From: Thiomonas sp. FB-Cd | Lineage (GTDB): Bacteria > Pseudomonadota > Gammaproteobacteria > Burkholderiales > Burkholderiaceae_C | DNA: 64,000 bases | Reading direction: 5' to 3' | Assembly (NCBI RefSeq): GCF_000733775.1 | Contig: NZ_JPOE01000002.1 | Location: forward strand, 1,426,001-1,490,000 | In this document: piece after piece, positions 55,522 to 64,000 of the stretch | Layout: every line of letters begins with the position of its first letter | Numbering within the stretch: the first letter of the stretch is position 1 | Translations under genes and position numbers: made by a program | The notes under the pieces: model-generated | Database searches by the model: none | The model's input: the letters and a program-made list of their open reading frames with translations, nothing else | What the model was told of the DNA's origin: nothing

Positions 55522-56454
55522 TCAGAGGGACTGGACCAGTTCCGGCACCGCAACGAACAGATCAGCCGCAAGGCCGTAGTCGGCCACCGCGAAAATTGGC
55601 GCCTCAGCATCCTTGTTGACCGCCACGATCACCCGGGAGTCCTTCATGCCGGCCAGATGCTGGATCGCACCGGAAATGCCGCAGGCCACGTAGAGCTGCG
55701 GCGCCACGATCTTGCCGGTCTGGCCAACTTGCCAGTCGTTGGGCGCGTAGCCCGCGTCCACCGCAGCACGGCTGGCGCCCAGCGCGGCCCCCAGCTTGTC
55801 GGCCAGCGGGGTCAAGACTTCGCTGAATTTCTCGGCGCTGCCCAGTGCGCGGCCACCGCTGACGACAATCTTGGCGCCGGTCAGTTCGGGGCGCTCGGTC
55901 TTGGCAATTTCGCTGCCAAGGAACGTGCTCTTGCCGCTGTCGGCGGCGGCAGTGACGGTTTGCACCGCAGCACTGCCACCGCATGCAGCCGCCGCCTCAA
56001 AGCCGGTCCCGCGCACGGTGATCACCTTGATGGCATCGGCGCTTTGTACGGTGGCGATGGCGTTGCCGGCATAGATGGCACGCTCGAAGGTGTCCGCGGC
56101 GATCACTTTGATGACGTCGCTGATCTGGCCCACGTCCAGTTTGGCGGCCACGCGCGGAGCGATGTTTTTGCCGCTTGCCGTGGCGGGGAACAGGATGTGG
56201 GTGTAATTCGGTGCGATGGCCAGAACCTGCGCGGCGATGTTTTCGGCCAGCGCATGGGCGAGGGATTCGGCGTCGGCGTGGATCACCTTCGATACCCCGG
56301 CGATCTGGGCGGCAGCCGCCGCAGCGGCGGCGGCGTTGTATCCGGCGATCAGCACGTGCACCTCACCACCGCATTGGGCAGCGGCGGCGACGGCGTTGAG
56401 GGTGGCGCCCTTGATGGTGGCGTTGTCGTGTTCGGCGATGACGAGTGCGGTCAT
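55522..56454 (-). CDS. etfA: Electron transfer flavoprotein alpha subunit
   Basis: 310 residues. C-terminal FAD-binding region [40 protein letters not shown] and [20 protein letters not shown]. Receives electrons from acyl-CoA dehydrogenases and passes them to ETF-QO. Pairs with the beta subunit encoded 34 bases upstream. Confidence 0.96.
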   Translation of the reverse strand: MTALVIAEHDNATIKGATLNAVAAAAQCGGEVHVLIAGYNAAAAAAAAAQIAGVSKVIHADAESLAHALAENIAAQVLAIAPNYTHILFPATASGKNIAPRVAAKLDVGQISDVIKVIAADTFERAIYAGNAIATVQSADAIKVITVRGTGFEAAAACGGSAAVQTVTAAADSGKSTFLGSEIAKTERPELTGAKIVVSGGRALGSAEKFSEVLTPLADKLGAALGASRAAVDAGYAPNDWQVGQTGKIVAPQLYVACGISGAIQHLAGMKDSRVIVAVNKDAEAPIFAVADYGLAADLFVAVPELVQSL

Positions 56455-56488
56455 GTTCTGTGTTCCAGTGTTCGGTCGGGTTTCCGGC

Positions 56489-57238
56489 TCAGATGACTTT
56501 TGCCTCGTTTTTCAGCTTCTCGACCAAGGCAGCCACGTCGCCCACCATGACGCCGGCCGTGCGCTTGGGGGGTTCGGTGACTTTCAGGGTTTTGATGTGC
56601 GCAGTCACGTCCACACCAAGGTCTTCAGGCTTGACGGTGTCCAGCGGCTTCTTCTTGGCCTTCATGATGTTCGGCAGCGTCACATAGCGCGGCTCATTCA
56701 GGCGCAAGTCGGTGGTGACGATGGCCGGCAGGGAAAGCCTGAGGGTTTCCAGGCCGCCGTCGACTTCGCGCGTCACATTGACTGCGCCTTCGGCCACCTC
56801 GACCTTTGAGGCGAACGTGCCCTGCGGCAGATCGGCCAGCGCGGCCAGCATCTGGCCGGTCTGGTTGCAGTCGTCGTCGATGGCCTGCTTGCCTAGGATC
56901 ACGAGACCAGGCTGTTCCTTGTCCACCACAGCGTTGAGCAGTTTGGCCACGGCCAGGGGCTGGAGCTCTTCGGCGGTCTCCACCAGGATGGCGCGGTCGG
57001 CACCGATGGCCATGGCCGTGCGCAGCGTTTCCTGGCACTGCGCCACGCCGCAGGAGACAACGATGACCTCGGTGGCCACGCCTTTTTCCTTCAGGCGCAC
57101 GGCTTCTTCCACCGCAATCTCGTCAAACGGATTCATGCTCATCTTGAGGTTGGCCAAGTCCATGCCGGACTGGTCGGCCTTCACGCGCACCTTGACGTTG
57201 TAGTCCACCACGCGCTTGACGGGAACGATGATTTTCAT
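56489..57238 (-). CDS. etfB: Electron transfer flavoprotein beta subunit
   Basis: 249 residues. [19 protein letters not shown] and the recognition motif [19 protein letters not shown] (docking loop for acyl-CoA dehydrogenases) are standard. AMP-binding ETF subunit. Starts 14 bases beyond the stop of the dehydrogenase gene. Confidence 0.96.
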   Translation of the reverse strand: MKIIVPVKRVVDYNVKVRVKADQSGMDLANLKMSMNPFDEIAVEEAVRLKEKGVATEVIVVSCGVAQCQETLRTAMAIGADRAILVETAEELQPLAVAKLLNAVVDKEQPGLVILGKQAIDDDCNQTGQMLAALADLPQGTFASKVEVAEGAVNVTREVDGGLETLRLSLPAIVTTDLRLNEPRYVTLPNIMKAKKKPLDTVKPEDLGVDVTAHIKTLKVTEPPKRTAGVMVGDVAALVEKLKNEAKVI

Positions 57239-57252
57239 GATCGCGGCGCCCG

Positions 57253-58446
<1,194 letters not shown>

Positions 58447-58494
58447 GGAGTGTCCTTGGTTAACGTTTGGAGAGACGCAGGCTGTGGGCTGCCA

Positions 58495-59655
58495 TCAATC
58501 GGCGCGCAGAAGCTCCCGACCGATGATGAGTTGCTGGACTTGCGTGGTGCCTTCGTACAGACGCAGCAGGCGCGCATCGCGGTAGAAGCGCTCCACCGGG
58601 TATTCGTTAATGTATCCGGCGCCGCCGTGAATCTGCACGCCGCGGTCGGCCACGCGGCCCACCATCTCGGTGGCAAAGAGCTTGGCGCAGGATACGCGCA
58701 TCGAGACGTCCGGATCGGACACATGCGCCGGCTTGCCATCGAAGCGCTGAGCGACGTCTTTCACCAGCGACCAGCCCGCCAGCAGCTCAGCTTGACTGTC
58801 GGCAAGCATGGCCTGGATCAGCTGGAACTGCCCAATCGCTTTGCCGAACTGCTTGCGCTCACGTGCATAGCGCCGTGATTCGTCCAGGATGCGCGACGCC
58901 ATGCCGCACGACACCGCTGCAATGTTGAGGCGGCCGCGGTCCAGCACCTTCATCGCCGTCTTGAAACCCTGCCCCGGCACACCGCCGATGATGCTGGTCA
59001 CGGGCACGCGCACGCTCTCCAGGATTACGTCGCAGGTCTTGGTGCCGCGCTGGCCCATCTTCTTGTCGTTCTTGCCAAGCTTGAGGCCAGGGGTGTGGGC
59101 CGGCACGATGAAGGACGACACCCCGCTCGCACCGGATCCGCCGGTGCGAGCCATCAGCGTGAAGGCGCCGGCGCGCGGCGCGTTGGTGATGTAGCGCTTG
59201 GTCCCGTTGAGCACGTAGTGGTCACCGTCGAGCTCAGCCCGTGTCTTGAGCGAGGCCGCGTCGGTGCCAGCGTCTGGCTCGGTGAGTGCAAACGACATGA
59301 TCAGTTCACCACTGGCCACCTTGGGCAGGTACTCGGCCTTCTGCTCGGGCGTGCCGTCCATCAAGATGCCTTGCGAGCCAATGCCGATGTTGGTGCCGAA
59401 CACCGAGCGGAAGGCGGCTGCGGTGCGTCCGAGCTCGTAATTCACCACCACCTCCTGGCTCACCGACAGGCCGATGCCGCCGTACTCCTCGGGCACGGTC
59501 AGGCCGAACAGGCCCATTTCCTTCATGTCGTCGATGATGTCGGCCGGCACGTCGTCGTGCTCTTCGAGGTAGTTTTCCGCTGGCACCAGTCGCTCGCGCA
59601 CGAAGCGCTGGATGGTGTGCAGCAGGATGTCAAAGGATTCGGCGTCGAGTGCCAT
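58495..59655 (-). CDS. Acyl-CoA dehydrogenase, candidate cyclohexanecarboxyl-CoA dehydrogenase
   Basis: 386 residues from MALDAESFDILL. FALTEPDAGTDAASLKT, the FAD-binding core, RERKQFGKAIGQFQLIQAML and the catalytic Glu in RLYEGTTQVQQLIIGRELL. General acyl-CoA dehydrogenase fold. Assignment to AliB-type oxidation of cyclohexanecarboxyl-CoA is by context only. Other acyl-CoA substrates remain possible. Confidence 0.88.
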   Translation of the reverse strand: MALDAESFDILLHTIQRFVRERLVPAENYLEEHDDVPADIIDDMKEMGLFGLTVPEEYGGIGLSVSQEVVVNYELGRTAAAFRSVFGTNIGIGSQGILMDGTPEQKAEYLPKVASGELIMSFALTEPDAGTDAASLKTRAELDGDHYVLNGTKRYITNAPRAGAFTLMARTGGSGASGVSSFIVPAHTPGLKLGKNDKKMGQRGTKTCDVILESVRVPVTSIIGGVPGQGFKTAMKVLDRGRLNIAAVSCGMASRILDESRRYARERKQFGKAIGQFQLIQAMLADSQAELLAGWSLVKDVAQRFDGKPAHVSDPDVSMRVSCAKLFATEMVGRVADRGVQIHGGAGYINEYPVERFYRDARLLRLYEGTTQVQQLIIGRELLRAD

Positions 59656-59796
59656 GATGGATCTCTTGATTGCTTTGCGAAATGGGAACCCTGAATGGTG
59701 GTCGACCAGGACAGGCTCAGGGTGTTGCCAATGGCGCACTGGCCAAGGCACGCGGCGACGGACGCCCGGCCGACCTCGGGAGGCGCGTCGTATGCA

Positions 59797-61776
59797 TCAC
59801 GTTGTCCCCTGCGCCATGTACGCCGCGCGAATGGCCTCGACGGATTCCGGGTTCACCAGCGTGCTCAGGTCGCCCGAGTCCTCTCCGAGCCATGCGGTAC
59901 GGACGAGGCGGCGCATCACTTTCATGTTGCGAGTGCGTGGCAGGTCGCCAACGAAGACCACTTGGGCTGGCCGAAATGCCCCGCCCAGCCCTTCGGCCAC
60001 GGCGGCAGAAAGGATTTTGGCTGCTCCATCCACCTCGATACCGGGGCGCGGCACGCAAACGCAGACCACCGCAGTACCTTTGACGGCATGCGGCACGCCG
60101 ATCGCTGCCGCGTCGAGCACGAGGCCGGTCGCCATCAGCAGCGCCTCGATTTCGAAGGGACCGGTGCGCTTGCCAGCGATCTTGAGCGTGTCGTCAGAGC
60201 GGCCGTGCACATACCACATGCCGTCAGCGTCGCGGCTGGCGAAGTCGCCGTGCACCCACAGGTTGGGCAGGCGTGACCAGTAGCTTTGAAGGTAGCGTTC
60301 CCGGTCGTGCCACAAACCACGCGTGAGCCCGATGCTGGGGCTGCGCATCACCAGCTCGCCCATCACATTGGGACCGACGCTGTTGCCTTCGGCATCGACC
60401 ACGTCGGCGCCGGTGCCCGGCACCGGTCCAGCAAAGGCACAGGGCTTGAGCGGATGAATCACCGTGCCCGTCAGGATGCCGCCAATCTCGGTTCCTCCGG
60501 AATAGTTGAGCAGCGGGACTCGCCGCCGTCCCACCTGCTCGAAGGTCCACTGCCAGGCTTCGGGAGTCCAGGGTTCGCCGGTGGAGACAATGACACGCAG
60601 CGATGTGAGATCAATGTCTCGGATGGCGTCATCCCCAAGCGACATCGACAGCCGTGCCACAGTGGGTGCGAGACCGAGGTAGGTAACGCGATGACGCTCA
60701 ATGACGCGCCACAGGCGATCAGGCTGCGGGAAATTGGGGGCACCCTCTGCCAGCACCACCGTGGCACCGACCTGCAGCCCGCCGAAGACGAGGATCGGAC
60801 CGACCAGCCAACCCATGTCCGACATCCACAAGAAGCGGTCTTCGGGCTTGAGATCCATGCAGATCGAAAGATCCAGCGCCGTCTTGACCGGGAAACCGCA
60901 ATGCGTATGCACGACGCCCTTCGGCTTGCCGCTGGTGCCTGATGTAAATATCAGCAGGAACGGATCGTCGGCTGGCATGTGTTCCGTTGGCACGGCCGTG
61001 CAGTCCTCAGGCGCGCCGGCGGCGAGCTCATGCCACCAGTGATCACGTGCGTATGTCCATCCATGCTTGGTGGCGAGATGGCTCAGGACCACGACGTGAC
61101 GCACGCCGGGACAATGGAGCAGCGCCTCGTCGGCGATCGCCTTGGCGCCGACCGGCTTGCCACGCCGCAAGGAGCCGTCGACCGTGATCAGCGCCTTGGC
61201 CTGGCCATCATTCAGGCGCTGCGCGATGGCGTCGGCGCCAAAGCCCGAAAACATGGGAAGCACAATACCGCCGATTTTTGCGACCGCAAGCATCGCGGCC
61301 GCAGCCTGGGGCAAGTTTGGCATGTACATGCCAATCACATCACCACGTCCCAACCCCAGGTTGCGCAGACCCCAACTGAGGCGGCATGTCTCGCGATCGA
61401 TGTCGGCAAAAGTCCAGGTGGTCACGACGCCGTCTTCACCTTCCCAGACCAGCGCCGGTTGTGTGTAGCGCGCCGTGTCGCGTCGCCGGTCGATGCAGTT
61501 GAGCACCACGTTGGTCGTGCCACCCACGCACCAGTGTGCAAAGGCAAGCCCCTCGCTAAGGTCCAGGATCTGCTCGTAGGGTCGCTGGAATCGATAGTCG
61601 AGGAAGCGGATCAGCGCGTCATGAAACCACGCCGGATCGGCGCTGGCGCGTTCATTGAGCGCCTCGAAACTTTCAACCCCGAGCGCACGCATGAAGCGTG
61701 TGAGGTTGGCATGTTCCACAGTACTGCGGTCGGGCCACCACACAGCGCCTGACGAATTGGGGGCATCGACTTGCAT
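59797..61776 (-). CDS. AMP-forming acyl-CoA synthetase, candidate alicyclic acid-CoA ligase
   Basis: 659 residues from MQVDAPNSSGAVWWP. Core motifs of the ANL superfamily: LLIFTSGTSGKPKGVVHTH, LNYSGGTEIGGILTG, YVHGRSDDTLKIAGKRTGP (hinge) and PRTRNMKVMRRLVR (catalytic Lys near the end). Length and the N-terminal segment are like acetyl- or acetoacetyl-CoA synthetases rather than the shorter AliA of Rhodopseudomonas. Activation of cyclohexanecarboxylate or a related acid is inferred from neighbours. The upstream extension of the frame into badI is a shadow. Confidence 0.85.
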   Translation of the reverse strand: MQVDAPNSSGAVWWPDRSTVEHANLTRFMRALGVESFEALNERASADPAWFHDALIRFLDYRFQRPYEQILDLSEGLAFAHWCVGGTTNVVLNCIDRRRDTARYTQPALVWEGEDGVVTTWTFADIDRETCRLSWGLRNLGLGRGDVIGMYMPNLPQAAAAMLAVAKIGGIVLPMFSGFGADAIAQRLNDGQAKALITVDGSLRRGKPVGAKAIADEALLHCPGVRHVVVLSHLATKHGWTYARDHWWHELAAGAPEDCTAVPTEHMPADDPFLLIFTSGTSGKPKGVVHTHCGFPVKTALDLSICMDLKPEDRFLWMSDMGWLVGPILVFGGLQVGATVVLAEGAPNFPQPDRLWRVIERHRVTYLGLAPTVARLSMSLGDDAIRDIDLTSLRVIVSTGEPWTPEAWQWTFEQVGRRRVPLLNYSGGTEIGGILTGTVIHPLKPCAFAGPVPGTGADVVDAEGNSVGPNVMGELVMRSPSIGLTRGLWHDRERYLQSYWSRLPNLWVHGDFASRDADGMWYVHGRSDDTLKIAGKRTGPFEIEALLMATGLVLDAAAIGVPHAVKGTAVVCVCVPRPGIEVDGAAKILSAAVAEGLGGAFRPAQVVFVGDLPRTRNMKVMRRLVRTAWLGEDSGDLSTLVNPESVEAIRAAYMAQGTT

Positions 61777-61799
61777 GGCTCGGGCTCCGGTCGAATGAA

Positions 61800-62581
61800 T
61801 TACTTCGCGTATTTGCGGAAATCCGGCTTGCGTTTTTCTTTCAGCGCATTGACACCTTCGCGGGACTCTTCCGTGTCGTAGTACAGCTTGAGCGCGTACA
61901 TGCCCAGGCCTGCGATCCCGCTCTGGTGCGCGGTGTCGGCGTTGAAGCTGCGCTTGGCAATGGCCAGCGCCGTGGGACTGCGCTCGCAAATCTCCTCGCC
62001 CCACTTCTGCACCTCCGCATCGAGCTGCTCGTGCGGCACGCACACGTTGGCCAGCCCCATCGCCACAGCCTGCGCACCGCTGTAGCGCCGGTTCAGGTAC
62101 CAGATCTCGCGCGCCTTCTTCTCGCCCACCACGCGCGCCAGAAAAGCCGTCCCGTAGCCCGGATCCACCGACCCCATCTTCGGGCCCACCTGGCCAAAAA
62201 TCGCCTTCTCCGAACAAATCGTCAGGTCGCAGATCGTGCACAGCACATTGCCCCCGCCAATGGCAAAGCCCTGCACCCGCGCAATCACCGGCTTGGGCAC
62301 ATCGCGAATGGCCGTGTGCAGCTCCTCCATCGGCAGCCCGATGGTGCCGCGCCCGTCGTAGTTGCCGTTGTGGGCCGACTGGTCGCCGCCGGTGCAAAAC
62401 GCCCGGTCCCCGCCCCCGCCAGCACAATGGCCCCCACCCCCTTGTCATACCCCGCCTTGTTCAGCGCCCGGATGATCTCGTCGCAGGTCTGGCCTCGAAA
62501 CGAGTTCATCTTCTCCGGCCGGTTGATCGTGATCCAGGCCACGCCGTTGCGCACGTCGTACAGGATGTCTTCAAAATTCAT
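61800..62581 (-). pseudogene. badI: BadI-like 2-ketocyclohexanecarboxyl-CoA hydrolase, one-base frameshift
   Basis: MNFEDILYDVRNGVAWITIN...YDKGVGAIVLAGAG then, in the next frame, FCTGGDQSAHNGNYDGRGT and MEELHTAIRDVPKPVIARVQ to FRKYAK. It is closely similar to BadI of the crotonase family, which hydrolytically opens the 2-keto ring to pimeloyl-CoA. The gap is one missing G near 62416-62425 (GGGGGCGGGG). With it restored the length is 260 residues, as BadI. Whether this is a sequencing error or a real mutation cannot be told here. Confidence 0.85.
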
Positions 62582-62621
62582 GTCTGGCTCCTTGAATGTT
62601 CGCTGAAAATCGGCCTCGGAA

Positions 62622-63388
62622 TCAGCCGTGCATGGTCAGGCCGCCCGACACGCTGATGACCTGACCGGTGATGAAACTGGCATCATCGCTGCCGAAAAAC
62701 GCAATGGCGCTGGCCAGATCGTCGGGCTGGCCCAGCCGCCCCAGCGGAATGGCGCTGCGGAACGCCTCCAGCAGCTTGGCGGGGTCCCGCGCCCCTTCGG
62801 CCACACCGGCCAGCAAGGCGGTGTCCGTTGGCCCGGGCACACCACGTTGACCGTGATGCCCTGGCGCGCGTGCTCACGCGCCAGCGTCTTCGACAGCGCC
62901 ACCAGCCCGCCCTTGCACGCCGCGTACACCGCCTCCCCCGACGAACCCCCGCGCCCAGCGTCCGACGCAATGTTCACAATGCGCCCGTACCTGCGCTCGG
63001 CCATGCCCGGCAGCACCGCGTGCAGCATGTGCAGCGCCCCAATCAGGTTGATCCCAATCAGCTTGTCCCACTCCGCCGGCTGCGTCTTGATGAACGGCTT
63101 GAACACGTCCCAGCCCGCGTTGTTCACCAGCACCCCGATCGGCCCCAACGCCGCTTCGGCCCCGCCCACCGCGGCGTCCACCTCGACGCGCCGCGTGATG
63201 TCGCACCCGAACGCCTGCGCCGCACCACCTTCGGCCCGGATCGCCTCCGCCACCTTCTGCGCCGCCTCCAGGTTCACGTCAAACACCGCAACCTTCGCAC
63301 CCTCCTGCGCAAAGCGCCGGCTCGCCGCCCCGCCGATCCCGCCTCCGCCACCCGTCACGATCACGGTTTTTCCATTCAGATTACGCAT
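62622..63388 (-). pseudogene. badH: BadH-like 2-hydroxycyclohexanecarboxyl-CoA dehydrogenase, one-base frameshift
   Basis: Short-chain dehydrogenase: TGGGGGIGGAASRRFAQEG (NAD fold), NNAGWDVFKPF, and the catalytic YAACKGG (Tyr/Lys) as in BadH. After ITVNVVCPG the frame is lost because one C is missing near 62838-62845 (GGGCCAACGG for GGGCCCAACGG). The remaining TDTALLAGVAEGARDP to SVSGGLTMHG is in the next frame. The corrected length is 255 residues, equal to BadH. First gene of the leftward operon. Confidence 0.85.
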
Positions 63389-63963
63389 TCCAGCTCCTTT
63401 GAACTCTCAAGGCAGCCTCTCGGCTGGCATTTCCAAAACGCTTACTAAGACAATATGTTGTCTTAGTTTAGGGCGGAGCACAGGAGGCGTCAAACAAAAA
63501 AAATGCCAGTAATATAGGTGTTTTCCCTTACTTCGACCCAAACTTTTTTCGTCGAACGACGTGAAGACCAATTTTGGGCTTTAACGATTTGTGACAATCT
63601 CTTTGCTTTTTTAGAGCATGGGTCGGCGCCTTCGCCTTGCTGTACCCAAGGCCGGGCCAGAGGGGTGTTCGAGGTTCCGGCATCGATGGATGTCACCGTT
63701 GAGGCGGGACGGGGGGTTCGCCTGGGAATCGCTTGCGCATGGCTCGGCTCGACGCGCAATGGCGCCCTGGCCAAATCGAGGCTCAGTGCCGCATCTTGTG
63801 CGGGGCCTGGGGTCAAACCAAGGGATTCCGCACCGACAAGGAAGGCTCCGCGGGCATCAGGACAACGCCGGCGCCATCATGCGGGCCGGCGCGGCGTGGA
63901 TCAAGTCCTCGCGCACTCGGAACGGGAGCGCGATCGAAAACGCACGATGCCCTTCGGTCCAAT
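63389..63963. other. Promoter region of the bad-like operon and flank of the third TnpB element
   Basis: About 575 bases, including the operator at 63444-63467 and an AT-rich stretch at 63495-63620. ORFs on both strands between 63490 and 63963 have no family match. No gene is called. Confidence 0.5.
63444..63467. promoter_or_regulatory. Perfect palindrome, candidate MarR/BadR operator for badH
   Basis: Arms ACTAAGACAA and TTGTCTTAGT around TATG, 56 bases upstream of the badH start. It is 18/21 identical to the motif in front of marR at 54631. Palindromes of this size are typical MarR sites. Confidence 0.75.
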
Positions 63964-64000
63964 GAACTCTCCCGCCATTAAAACGCTTGCGCGGTTGTCG
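63964..64000 (-). mobile_element. Third copy of the TnpB element, terminal 37 bases
   Basis: Begins GAACTCTCCCGCC and continues into the subterminal hairpin exactly as copies 1 and 2. The rest lies beyond the right edge. Confidence 0.8.

Noticed and set aside
61777..62448. Upstream extension of the acyl-CoA ligase frame to 883 residues
   Set aside because: The extension translates the badI region in a wrong frame. The ligase start at 61776 fits the family.
63490..63963. Open frames on both strands beside the third TnpB element
   Set aside because: No domain or RBS. Attempts to join them to a gene interrupted by the element failed, unlike for yciI.

Overview
The window is a high-GC stretch of a betaproteobacterial chromosome, most likely Burkholderiales. 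Pointers are the ECF sigma factor with DUF3619, DUF3106 and RDD genes, the zapA region, the intracellular PHA depolymerase, DUF3563 proteins and the rnfB-nth pair. A Thiomonas-like organism is possible, but the genus cannot be fixed from this sequence alone.

Layout. (1) 1-3465: 5' part of a CopA-type multicopper oxidase, a degenerate TnpB-only IS200/IS605-family element and a frameshifted DsbC/DsbG-like gene. (2) 3810-17838: two abutting integration units at a tRNA-Asn gene. The 3' end of tRNA-Asn (GTT anticodon) is repeated at 17762-17808, 9299-9345 and 3810-3848. The inner unit (9299-17762) is a satellite-like element with tyrosine integrase, two small helix-turn-helix proteins, a 37-residue membrane peptide, a split primase (CHC2 zinc finger plus TOPRIM/DUF3987 protein), a RuvC-like resolvase, an AT-rich acyltransferase cargo gene and a candidate small RNA. 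It has no recognisable virion genes. The outer unit (3810-9299) is decayed: it holds a MazEF module, a DUF3563 gene, a broken HTH gene and a yciI gene split by an intact TnpB element, and it has no integrase. (3) 18035-27664: core genes, namely the ECF sigma operon, envelope and lipid genes (LpxH-like phosphoesterase, glycosyltransferase, DgkA), LOG, PII, NadE, a FemAB-like acyltransferase and a low-molecular-weight phosphatase with a small IS200/IS605-derived remnant just upstream. (4) 27943-48217: PQQ-type sugar dehydrogenase, UvrB, aromatic aminotransferase, PhaZ, RnfB, Nth, a vitamin B12 uptake set (btuF, btuD, btuC, and btuB behind a cobalamin riboswitch), zapA with a probable 6S RNA, TauE, a PIN protein, Lgt, IlvD, ClpA and ClpS. 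(5) 48503-63470: an acyl-CoA catabolic cluster. (6) 63964-64000: the start of a third copy of the TnpB element.

The catabolic cluster resembles cyclohexanecarboxylate degradation. It has BadH-like and BadI-like ring-modification and ring-cleavage enzymes, an acyl-CoA ligase, two acyl-CoA dehydrogenases (one glutaryl-CoA dehydrogenase-like), ETF alpha/beta, ETF:quinone oxidoreductase, a bifunctional hydratase/3-hydroxyacyl-CoA dehydrogenase, a thiolase and a zinc-type oxidoreductase. A MarR-family regulator sits in the middle. A near-identical 21-bp inverted motif lies in front of the marR gene and in front of badH, which suggests a BadR-like regulon. Both badH and badI lack exactly one base in a short homopolymer. 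That means either sequencing error or early decay of the two ring-specific steps.
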